Positions 54,823-64,000 of a stretch of 64,000 nucleotides of DNA are shown one piece after another. The stretch's first letter is position 1; each line of letters opens with the position of its first letter. The notes under the pieces are model-generated. The model did not search any database, was not told the origin of the DNA, and was given only the letters and a program-made list of their open reading frames with translations. This stretch comes from Hydractinia echinata (Eukaryota; Cnidaria; Hydrozoa; Anthoathecata; Hydractiniidae), in NCBI GenBank assembly GCA_030067915.1, contig JASGCC010000372.1, forward strand, positions 62,001-126,000. Reading direction: 5' to 3'. The position numbers and the translations under genes were made by a program.

Positions 54823-56980
54823 ACGATTCGATTTGATTAAATCGATTTACAAAGTTTAACTAAAGATGGTGGAGAGCGAAACAACAATAAAGACAACAGC
54901 ATATGCTTCGGATAACCGTTTTACATGATCCGAAAAATTATTCCTCTCATTGATGCCCTGTGACTATAAAGGTATAGCGTATAACGTGAGGTTGTTTTTC
55001 ACCACGATTTACAAAACAAGTGACAAATAAAAAAATTTAAAGACAACCGGGCTGAATTCATATCAGCTGATCGGAATCAAATTCGCTTCGGCTATTATTT
55101 TTCCATGTGTAATACCGAATTGAAAAACCATTCCCCGGTAAAGCGGATCGAAATTTCTTCCCGACTAACCGAGATCATGTAATTAGCTCCTAACATTGGC
55201 AAAGGTTAATAAGTTTGTCTTGCTGTTAACACTTTATTGCATTTTTATTTTAACATGAGGAAATTTTTTCTAGTATACTTAATATGGCAGATGTGTCTTT
55301 AAGGAGGCAATCCGCTGCATTTTTCGTAGGACCTTAAAACGAACAATTTTCAAGGTATTTTTAATTTCTTACTAGTCAGTTTTGCGAATCAGTGGACTTA
55401 CGTCTGATTTGGTCGGTTTTTAACCCTTAGACCCTAACAACGCACACAGTTGTCAAAGGAAAGCCGAAATATCAACACGCCATAAAATACCGTAAAACCC
55501 CGCCCCCCCCCCTCCTTTGTACAAGACCCTATCAATAATAAGCCCACGAATTTCCTATTTTATTTTTACCCCGTTAATCCCCCCTCCTATCCTCTCGAAT
55601 GTAGGCTTATGGGCTCATTTTGGGAAACAAATAATTACGTTGGAAAATTAATTAAGAAGGAGTCGTTTCTTTAAATATAATCTATCTTCACATTACATCT
55701 TTCTAAATTCTACTTTATTCTTCTTCAATCCACACAGCGTATATCTGCATTTAGTTTCAGTACCTCCCTCAAGTGCCCATTCGCATTTAGACACATCCCG
55801 TGGTGATTCGACTACTACGGTATGCATCATCAGGTGAACATTGGGGCGTACCAGATTAACAAATTTGACGATGAGTTTGCGTAACTTGAGAAAAGTGACG
55901 AAGATGATGATTGGGATAGTTTGTCGAAATATCAGCCTGTCGAAGGGATCGTGTGGGAAATATAGGCACACGGGCGGAGGCTGTATGGAAGAGAATTAAA
56001 TTTGGCTTTCCAAAGGTGCCTAATTGCGTTAATAACTGGTGCAACTGGTGGCTGGACATGAGGTTCAATGCTGAATTATTGTCGAAACAAAATCATAGAG
56101 ATTTATGAGGCTCAAAATTTGAAACCTTCCCAACTCTATTTACACCGTTTCACTAAGGTGTATATGCCGTGTAGAGCGGATATAAAATGATTCCAGGGTT
56201 TTTAAATATACTACCGTCTTTAGGCAAACTTTGTTTGAAGATATCTGAATGTGATATCTACAATCTTGGTCAAAATATATTCAGACAAGACAAATAATTT
56301 CAAAGTTCGCCACCACAAGTAATTGCGTAGACTATTTCTATATTAGATTTACACATTTTTAACTCGTCATAGTTCACTTCGCAACGTTTAGAGTGGAATT
56401 AGGACTTTTGATAAAGTCCAAATTCTTAAAACGCGCTAATTATTGCTCAATATGGCCATTTTTCGCTAATTTTTTGGGCCTTCGTGGGCCCCTACGTGGA
56501 TTATTTCGGTGTGCGGAATGTAACTAGCAACTTTTCAACGCTGTCTACCTGGCCTACGTGTGTGCAAAAGTAGCGACTTTGCAGCCGGCTGCAGAGCATT
56601 GACTGTTTGGCACTTTTGTGCATATTTGAATAATGAAGAAAAAACTGGCTTTGTGTCAATATTTTTGTCTAACATTGTATATATGTTGTTCTGGGATTTT
56701 GTAGCATTTTATAGTCGTCAATGTCGTTAATGTTGTTAACGTCGTGCGCCGTCAGGTTTGTTTTTCAATCCGCATTAAAGAAGCAAATCATGGCCTTACA
56801 GTAAACGGAGAGACCTGTTATACTTAAGGATGGGGTTATATTCGGAGTTTTTCGGTGCTATATGCTAAAGCTAAGTTTACACATACTATGCACATACTAT
56901 GCACGCATTTTGTTTCTTAAGCAACACAAACGATTGTCTGAAAATCATGGTTGCTTAAGTCTCTTTATTCTATATAGGCT
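54823..56980. other. Mostly non-genic stretch with a decayed ORF
   Basis: On + at 55821-55967 a frame reads MHHQVNIGAYQINKFDDEFA, a TAA, then LEKSDEDDDWDSLSKYQPVE and a TAG. It looks like a former acidic coding segment, family unknown. A C-rich run lies near 55500, with CCGTAAAA and TAAGCCCAC motifs like the termini of the 48.2 kb pogo relic. Confidence 0.35.
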
Positions 56981-56989
56981 CGACTGTGC

Positions 56990-57098
56990 CAACCTCGTTC
57001 CCAGGGCATTTTGCCTTGCTGATGAAGTTGATAACGGAGAAAAGGTTGGCCACCCCGTAATAACGGTCAGGGGCCACAAGACCCTGGACACGAGGTTG
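56990..57098. mobile_element. Palindromic MITE, 9-bp TSD, copy 5
   Basis: It begins CAACCTCGTTCCCAGGGC and ends GACACGAGGTTG. Flanks CGACTGTGC and CGACAGTTC agree at seven of nine bases. The middle carries an extra GAAAAGGTTGGCC block. Confidence 0.75.
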
Positions 57099-57107
57099 CG
57101 ACAGTTC

Positions 57108-58427
57108 CTTACTTGTTGCGTATTGATCATCTATCTAGGAATCTTAAATTTACGTGTTTGATTGTCCAGTTAGGTTTGTGCGCCATTAAAAAACAAACTT
57201 TGTTATGTTTCGCCGTATGAGTTTTAGAACAAAGAACGTGTTGGACACTTTCCCCTGTCTTTTTTCTTTTAATTAAGTCACTTTACTTCACTCACTTCGC
57301 TAGCTCTTGTAAACAAGTTGTCTGGTATTTTGATGTACTTGAGTCTCATGTTGCTTCATAAGATGTTGCTTATAAAAGAAAAACGTGTATCATATAATTG
57401 TACTTCCATCGAAACTAACCTCAATTGCATTTCTCATCTTTTTAAAAATGAGGAAATCCGAAAAAAAAAAATTGTAGGAAAATTTACTTAATCAAAAAAT
57501 ATAATTTTTCAGGATTAATCTTTTAAACTCGAAATTAAAATGTTATTGAAATCTTACAAAAAAACATTCTCGCTGTTTATAATTAGCATTCCTATTCTCT
57601 TTTGATGGGAAAATTCTATCTCGGGTGGCAGAGACAATAATTACATTGGACACTACGCACTGCATTTCCATGGCAACTATTGCTACGCTTTTTATAGTCT
57701 GCAAAATACATTTTTTCTTTGGGAAATGGATCTCTCTGCTTTCGGATTGTTCATTGATATAGTGAGTTGCTTTGTGTGATTTTAAAAAATTATGAAAGAT
57801 GAAAGAAGCTATAAGACTGTGGCACAAGAGTAAGTCAAACTTAAATTTACAATCCCACTGTTATCTAAACAGCCTCGTTTTGTTTTACTAGCCTCTCATT
57901 GATGTTATTGCCTTTTTAGCACACTTTAATGTACAACAGAAAAAATCAAATGCAAAACGTCAATTTTGAGAAAAAAGGAGTAAAATTTGCATTAATCCAC
58001 CTCAACGTATACTTTCTTATCTGTTGGACGCACATGAACAATTTGTTAAATACCATTTTGTTTCCCACGCTAAAACAGATAGTTTTTCATTTATGTGCCA
58101 ATGCGATGGATACCTTGGCAGCAATAACAAAATTTGAGGGCCAGAGATATTTTCCACTATTTTGGAGGCATTAGATCAACATATTGTGCGTCCAACAGGT
58201 TATACCGGTCCTGAAACAGTAGATCTATGTTTTTTCAAATGAAAACGCATTGCTATAAGTTATTTAACTTATCAGTCCTAATGGAAGTTATTTTAGAAAA
58301 CTAAAATTTGAATGGTTCTTTTAATTCTTTGAGGTTCTAGGCTAATAACAGATTTTCACTGTTTTTTATGTGCTTGATGAAGCTTTCCATGCATATATAA
58401 TTTTTTTCTTTATGGAAATTAAGCTCC
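57108..58427. other. Mostly non-genic stretch with a short cysteine-containing ORF
   Basis: On + at 57970-58137 an open frame includes CINPPQRILSYLLDAHEQF and SFSFMCQCDGYLG. The latter has an EGF-like flavour, but the ORF is too short to assign. No splice partner is evident. Confidence 0.3.
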
Positions 58428-58587
58428 TGCGATTGTGGTGCGATTGTAGTGCAGTTGTAGTGCAATTGTAGTGCGATTGCAGTGCGATTGCAGTGCGATT
58501 GTAGTGCGATTGTAGTACGATTGCAGTGCGAATGCAATGCGATTGCAGTGCAATTGTTCTGCGATTGTAGTGCGATTGTAATGCGAT
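58428..58587. repeat. 11-bp minisatellite
   Basis: About 14 copies of TGCGATTGTAG and variants (TGCAATTGTAG, TGCGATTGCAG). Repeats are directly adjacent with no spacers. Confidence 0.9.
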
Positions 58588-58822
58588 GAAAACTTTATTG
58601 GTTTCTAAACATAAGAACATTTGAGACTTAAAATGTAGTCGATAAAAAAGAGTATACAATTTCACTAAAACCTCAGACCTCCTCCGAATAAAACACGTGT
58701 ATCATAAATTATTGTCAGTTTGTGTTCTTATATATTTGCACAAGCAACATCATTTTCCTGGTCAAACACGTAAAGTTTGGGTCACCTAAGAAATTAAATT
58801 ATATGAATGCGCCATCCTTTAA

Positions 58823-59867
58823 GGGCAGAAATTTTCGCGATTTTCGCGATTTTGGCCCCTTTTCGAGAAAATTTCTGCCCGGTAAGAAATTTAACCTGAA
58901 ATTCGCGAGAGTTATTTTCGCGAAAAATCAACTTTTTCTAAAAATCGCGAAAGTTTTTTCCAAGTTTTAAAAGCCAAAAACTCTTAAATAACGAGGGCTC
59001 CGAGGACAAGGGTAGAAATAATAGAATCACAACGAAAAAAATAATCAGCCCGAAAAATGACTCTAAAACTCTAACTCTAAAAATGGCTCCAAAGCCCGAC
59101 TCAATGTGGGGAAAACAGCTAAAAATCGAAAAACGGAATGGTTTGAATATCTTCGTATCAGAGATTTCAAATTTCAAGACAAAAAACGAAGAGAAGAGTG
59201 AGACAATAATTTGGTGAATTTTTTCTATATAATAATTGATTGTTTTCTTATATCAAGAATTACTCGATAACAATACAATTTTCTTGCTGGACTCTCTTCT
59301 TTTTTTTGCCGCTCAAAAACATTTCACGAATATCTCTACTCATCCCATTTCCAGAAGCTTGATCCGAAGTTGACTTTTTCATTCTCTTGTTTTTCTTCAA
59401 CGGTGTGGCGGGCATGCTAGTTAACGGAGGAAGTGTCATCACAAAATTGAAAATAAGTTCCCCAATCAGTTTTTCTTCCACAGGTTCAGTATATATATTG
59501 TGAACCAATTCTAAGTAGCGTGTTATCAGTCTTGTTTGAAGCACTGTTAACCGCGCATTTATCATGACTGCACACTTTATTTCAAGTCCACCTTGAACTA
59601 AAGGTGAGCGGTGGTGAGCGGTATATACACATACAGTAGTATTGTTATTTCATTGGAAAGATATTCGATTTAAAATCTTTATTTTTTTTCATTGAAATTC
59701 ATTGTCATTCGCGAAAGTTTTTGTTCCCAAAAATGAAGATTTTGGAAAATTCGCGAAAGTTTTTTCTGTAAAATTTCTTCCAGAAGTAGAATCCGCGAAA
59801 ATTAACTTCGCGAAATTTCGCGATTTTTTATCCTCGCGAAAATTTCTGCCCGCGAAAATTTCTGCCC
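58823..59867. mobile_element. 1045-bp TIR element with TTAA TSD
   Basis: The left end GGGCAGAAATTTTCGCG mirrors the right end CGCGAAAATTTCTGCCC, each flanked by TTAA (58819-58822 and 59868-59871), the target used by piggyBac and Kolobok elements. Subterminal CGCGAAA repeats lie in both orientations. It contains the minus ORF at 59260-59605. Confidence 0.85.
59260..59605 (-). CDS. Unrecognised ORF inside the TTAA element
   Basis: The minus strand is open from a possible splice acceptor (CACCTTTAG, then TTCAAGG) near 59605 through GGLEIKCAVM and the first in-frame ATG at 59565 to a TAA at 59260. The product includes QTRLITRYLELVHNIYTEPV, EEKLIGELIFNF, and a basic C-terminus with KKNKRMKKS and SGKKKKRVQQ. 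Codon use and residue mix look like a real protein. The acceptor hints at a terminal exon captured by, or belonging to, the element. It does not resemble a piggyBac catalytic core, and I do not recognise it. Confidence 0.4.
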
Positions 59868-60338
59868 TTAAAGTAACAAACATTTGCGGTAAAAATTGGC
59901 GGTTTGAACATTTGCGGCGAAAAATTTCCAAGATTTGTATTCAACGCCATTTGTTTGCGCCTCTCTCGTAGAAACGCCAACCTCCCTCATAATAAAAATA
60001 TTAAAATAGGTACCTCCGTTCGTGATTCATATAAATTTTAAGTAAACACCCGTTGTGCTTAATCATGGCTGATCCAACGTTTACTTTACTTTAATTCAAC
60101 ATTGTAAAGTTTTCATAAAAAAAAAACAATCTGTACAAAACTAAAAACTCTTGGGGGCAAAAGGATGTTGTTGGATACATAACGATTAGACATTTTGTTA
60201 GTTCCCTCTTGGATTAAGATTTTGTACATAAAGAAATTGATAAACAAATTAAATGTCTAATATGAAAAAGTAAATCCATTACCTGCTGAAGTTTATACTT
60301 TCATGGCTGTGTTTTAACAACTTCACGAACGATAACAC

Positions 60339-60412
60339 CAACCTCGATCCCAGGCCTCTTTGTCCTTTTTTTTATATCAGGACAGTATTAAAAAGAGAAA
60401 AAATAGTTGTAA
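60339..60412. mobile_element. Half copy of palindromic MITE
   Basis: It begins CAACCTCGATCCCAGGCC, then ATATCAGGACAG and a run of AAAAAGAGAAAAAA. The right terminus is missing. A second damaged copy lies near 60509-60575. Confidence 0.6.
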
Positions 60413-60611
60413 CGTTTCATCAAAAGTTTTTTGAGACCTTCTTAAAAAGAAGTTGACGAACAAAACAACAAATAAAACTGTTGTGCGTTGGGGGTGTTGC
60501 ACAGTCTCGTTCACAGGGCTATTTTTTCACAACCGAGAATGTCATAAAGAAAAAATCACTGGGATCCGTGACTAGGGTGTCGACTAAACATAATTATTTT
60601 GACTTTTTGAG

Positions 60612-60719
60612 CAACCTCGTCCCCAGGACATCTTGTAACTTTTTTAACGTCAGGACAGCGATACGAACATACGCCGTCCCGGTGTCAAAAAAATACAAGA
60701 TGCCCTGGGGACGAGTTTG
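60612..60719. mobile_element. Palindromic MITE, 9-bp TSD, copy 6
   Basis: It begins CAACCTCGTCCCCAGGAC and ends CCCTGGGGACGAGTTTG. The 9-bp duplication CTTTTTGAG is exact (60603-60611 and 60720-60728). Confidence 0.92.
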
Positions 60720-60728
60720 CTTTTTGAG

Positions 60729-61284
60729 CAAAAAAAAAACATGTGCTTTAAAAAAAGTTTATTCGCAACAGTATACTTCCTTGTCCACATTAATGAAAAT
60801 AAAAAACTGAGAACGAAGTTGCATATAAACCAAATCAAAAAATATTGATGGTTAATAATTAAAGAAATATTGCTGAATATATAATATATAAATATAACAA
60901 ATGCTTTCACTGGACTAGAACCAAATATATTGAACTTCGTTTTCCTTTTTCGTGAAGTTTTATGTTGTTAAAAAAATATAATGCAAAAAGAGATCAATTT
61001 GGAAGCATGTAAATAGACAATAGGTAAGCATGTAAGCTTTTGTTTTTTTAAAAGTTAAAATATAACCTTGATTTAAAGAAAGAAATATGAATGTTACAGG
61101 ACAAAAAATCCAGGGTCTACAGGATAATCATCAGCGTCTTGTCCGTGTTTTCTTTTTTTAAAAAAAATTCTAGTTTTATAAAACCTATGTTTTATTTCTT
61201 TCTACACTCGGAAATATATTTGCATAGACTAAAAAAATTATTATGCGTTGATGCTGCAAACGTAAGCGTCCTAAAAAACTTAAC
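60729..61284. other. Non-genic stretch
   Basis: AT-rich sequence between two MITE copies, with no supported feature. Confidence 0.5.
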
Positions 61285-61293
61285 CCAACAATA

Positions 61294-61374
61294 CAACCTC
61301 GTCCCCAGGGTTCCTGAGCCGTTATTACGGAGTCTACTTCATCAACAAGGCAAAATGCCCAGGGAGCGAGGTTG
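61294..61374. mobile_element. Palindromic MITE, 9-bp TSD, copy 7
   Basis: It begins CAACCTCGTCCCCAGGGT and ends GCCCAGGGAGCGAGGTTG. The 9-bp duplication CCAACAATA is exact (61285-61293 and 61375-61383). A half copy (CATCCTCGCCCCTGGGG) follows near 61412. Confidence 0.92.
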
Positions 61375-61556
61375 CCAACAATATAGTCCATTGATTTTAG
61401 CGTTAACACCATCCTCGCCCCTGGGGTTTGTTGCCTGATGTTACTTGACGGCTAATGTCAACTCATTCAAACAACGTATAAGCTCAATAGTCTTTAGTTT
61501 GATAGGTTGATATTAAATATATAAAGTCTCGATAAAATACAGTTATTACTATAATT

Positions 61557-62020
61557 TGACAGTTTCTCTAAAGAACGATGTTGCCTCACGGCTTCGAGAA
61601 CTCGTAATAATAAAAAACGTGGTACAAGGAAAACGTGGTCTCTCCAAAAGAGTCTGGGTCGAGCAAACGACAACCCCAGGACCCCGACACTCTCCCCAGC
61701 CTAAAAGAGGTACCACGTTTTCAAACGACAAAAAAATCAATGATAAATAAAACAATTATAAAAATACATCAGGTTCATAACAAATATTCCTTTCTGTTCG
61801 TCTGCAGATCGTTTTGCCAATTGCGCAGATCGTTTCGCCAATTGCACCGTTCGTTTCGTCGTCGTTGATACCACAAAGCGTTAGAGAAATAATGAGTTGA
61901 GTTGTGCGGTCGTTTCGCCAATTGCACCGTTCGTTTCGTCGTCGTTGATACCACAAAGCGTTAAAGAAATAAAGAGTTGAGTTAGTAAACAAATAAAATT
62001 AATTACGTGCAGACTGCACA
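61557..62020 (-). repeat. Probable 3' LTR of Ty3/gypsy element
   Basis: It follows the pol stop by about 10 bp. Read on minus it begins TGTGCAGTCTGC and ends GAAACTGTCA, fitting TG...CA ends with a short imperfect inverted repeat. It contains an 80-bp tandem duplication (61831-61910 and 61911-61990). The partner LTR is outside the window, so the limits cannot be confirmed, and the polypurine tract is weak. Confidence 0.45.
61831..61990. repeat. 80-bp tandem duplication in the LTR
   Basis: Two copies starting CGTTTCGCCAATTGCACC, differing at a few positions. A shorter related piece precedes them (61808). Confidence 0.9.
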
Positions 62021-62030
62021 TTTAGTTTGT

Positions 62031-64000
62031 TTATAACCAAATGGTCCCAGGATGGGAGTACATCTGGCTGCTGTAATAGACCGGTACGAAGATCGGTCTA
62101 CTAACAATCCACTGCCCAAGGAATGGTTGACTCGTACGCTGTTGTTGTTGACAGTGTAGATCGTAGTGATGATGCTGGTTGCACATTTGATTTCCTGTCT
62201 CTCCTGTTGCATATCTCATCGTCTCGGTTGCTGCATCTCTCGTTACTGTGTCAGTTGTTTCCTCTCTTATCAGTGTCTTCTCAGCCATGTTGATCCTCTT
62301 AGTTTCGTGTCTTGTGAATGTGTCATTCGTGTCTTGTTTCTTCTTTTTCCTCTCAGTCATGTTGTTATCAGTTTTATCTGTGACACCTTTCTTTTCCTTT
62401 ATTATCATTAGCCTACCCTTCTTTGCAGTCTCGTTTCTCGTCAGTCTCCATATAGCAACTGGTATCCTTGTACGTCTCGCATCTGATTGGATAGCATACA
62501 CTTTGCTTCTATTTCTCAAGCTGTACTGCTTCTTATCATTCGTTTTGCTCTTGCTTCTCGGGTTGTACTGCATTTTGTCCCTTGTCTTATGCGGTGGAAT
62601 GTCAATCTCTTCTTCATCAGGAATCACTTGGATTATCTTCTTCAAGCCATGGTCAATTCTAACATTGTTCTTACAAGTAAAGTCAATATCTGTATCATTA
62701 TCAGTTCCACTTTTGACATCTTGGTTCTTTGTACATTTCGTTTCCTCTTTGCTTTTGACGTGTCCATCCTTCCTTCCTTCCTCCCCCATGTCAAAACGTG
62801 GTCGTAGAGCGTGAAGTTTGGATGGCAAAACAGTAAGGGAATCAGTATCACTATCACTTGATGCCAAACTAATATCCTCATCATCCAAGTTTTCGTCTGA
62901 TCGGCGAACTGATAGACGCTTCTGCGTTGCAGGGTTAATATTTGAATGATGTTCCTTCGTGGCACCAGGAGCAGTGATGCCTGATATTTCCCAGTCAAAA
63001 TTATCAAGAAGATCTGAACATGGTAGTAACATATTCCTATGGAGAATTCTCACTTTTCCCTTCTTATCGGTTTCGGATCGTACCTTGTAGATAACATCGT
63101 TACCCTCAACTGGTGCAACTATGACACAAATGTCATTTTCCCAATGTGCACGCATTTTGCCAGTACCTCCACGTTCAGACTTATTTCTAACCAAAACTCT
63201 ATCACCTACTTGAAGAGCTAATGATAATGGTCTCTTTGCATCATGTCGTTTGGCATCTTTGTCTTCCGTGCTGTTGAACAGCGGAGTGCTGTAGTATACG
63301 CCTCTCGCATCTGGGCTTGCCATTTATCAACATACTGAGAATAGCTTTCTGGTTTGTGGGAAGGTGACGGTAGGATTATGTCAATTGGTAAGCGAGGTTT
63401 CCGGCCAAATAGAAGATAGTATGGGGAATAACCAGTCGTAGAGTTGGTTGTACAATTGTATGCATAAACTAACTTGTGAACGTGATGTGCCCATTGTGAT
63501 TTGCATGTTTCTGGCAGTGTTGTGAGCATCTGAATGATTGTTTGGTTCATTCGTTCAACTTGACCATTTGTCTGCGGATGATATGGAGTTGTGCGAAGAC
63601 GTTTTACACCACAAAGTTGTGCCAGGTGTTTGAACAGTTGGTTGTCAAATTCCTTTCCTTGGTCATGTAAGGTCTGACCAGGGATTCCAAATCGTAAAAT
63701 AAAATCATTATACAGCTTTTCAGCAGCAGTCTTTGCAGCTTTGTTCCGAGTTGGGTAAACTTGAGTAAATCGAGAGAAATTGTCTGTAATGACCAAAAGA
63801 TATTCATAACCATTTGATTTGTCGAGATGGAGAAAGTCAATTCCTATCAGTTCCATTGGTGCCGCTGATGATGTTGATAGCAGTGGTGCCTCAACTATTC
63901 TGTTCGGTCTCTTTTGTTTCACACACTGACAAATACGTGTCACAAAATGTTGAATATCTTTTTCCATGCCGGGCCAAAAGAATCGTTCCTTTGCTAATTG
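62031..64000 (-). pseudogene. Ty3/gypsy pol: integrase with long basic tail, frameshifted
   Basis: The frame is open from the window edge (64000) to 63218, starting mid-protein. RFFWPGM and the zinc-binding histidine/cysteine region (RICQC) come first. The integrase core follows with catalytic residues in GIDFLHLD, LHDQGKEFDN and NGQVERMNQ (D, D, E). A shift near 63270 moves reading to a second frame (63323-62031). That frame begins with the SH3-like C-terminal integrase module (LQVGDRVLVRNKS, VRILHRNMLLP) and continues into about 300 residues of charged, low-complexity tail with basic patches (YNPRSKSKTNDKKQYSLRNR). No chromodomain is visible. Integrase inserts element cDNA into the genome. 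The frameshift lies inside the integrase, so this copy is probably dead, unless it is a sequence error. Confidence 0.85.

Noticed and set aside
55693..56068. Two overlapping minus ORFs
   Set aside because: They look like antisense shadows of the more protein-like but interrupted + frame at 55821-55967, which is itself only weakly supported.
58428..58587. CRISPR-like or regulatory repeat array
   Set aside because: Units of 11 bp are directly adjacent without spacers, in animal DNA. It is a minisatellite.
62166..62814. Plus-strand ORFs rich in Leu/Phe/Ser, one of 188 codons
   Set aside because: They are the antisense of the lysine/arginine/threonine-rich gypsy tail.

Overview
The window is AT-rich animal nuclear DNA with spliced genes and long introns. 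Mobile DNA fills much of it. The gene set (a PARP3 split over many exons, an AMOP/thrombospondin-3 adhesion-type protein, a PAPS sulfotransferase) and the mix of P-element-like, PIF/Harbinger, pogo/Tigger, DIRS-type, Ty3/gypsy, SINE and Helitron-like repeats suggest an early-branching metazoan, most likely a cnidarian and perhaps a hydrozoan. That taxonomic guess is an inference from memory, not a search result. There is one assembly gap (N run, 30966-30990).

Layout. 1-1.7 kb: remains of a P-element-like transposon, with a transposase part on + and a C2H2 protein on -. 2.0-3.5 kb: a large foldback element next to a sulfotransferase gene truncated at its 3' end (3.5-4.3 kb). 5.4-17.7 kb: an apparently continuous head-to-tail array of eleven Helitron-like units, all on the minus strand. 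One unit carries a broken ferric-reductase/NADPH-oxidase-like gene and another carries a tyrosine-recombinase fragment. 20.7-21.3 kb: a GGAGA satellite. 22.4 kb: a DIRS-type remnant. 25.1-27.2 kb (-): a frameshifted copy of the AMOP gene that is open at 43.1-45.1 kb (+), so the two form an inverted duplication about 16 kb apart. 29.0 kb: a TA-flanked MITE. 30.7 kb: a LINE tail. 31.9-39.1 kb (+): PARP3, with ten visible exons running from the end of the WGR domain to the stop codon. 41.7 and 47.3 kb: two copies of a tRNA-derived SINE. 48.2-54.1 kb: a nest of transposons in which a pogo/Tigger relic contains a second TIR element, and that element contains a TA-flanked MITE and a complete PIF/Harbinger transposon with transposase, MADF/BESS partner, TIRs and TTA target duplication. 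58.8-59.9 kb: a TTAA-flanked element containing an unrecognised ORF. 61.6-64.0 kb (-): the 3' end of a Ty3/gypsy element (integrase, basic C-terminal tail, probable LTR).

A family of short palindromic MITEs (ends CAACCTCGTCCCCAGG) is scattered through the window. Its full-length copies are flanked by exact or near-exact 9-bp duplications that can be read directly. The only host genes that look usable here are PARP3 and the + strand AMOP gene, and each shows one possible one-base frame problem. The rest is largely a record of layered transposition.
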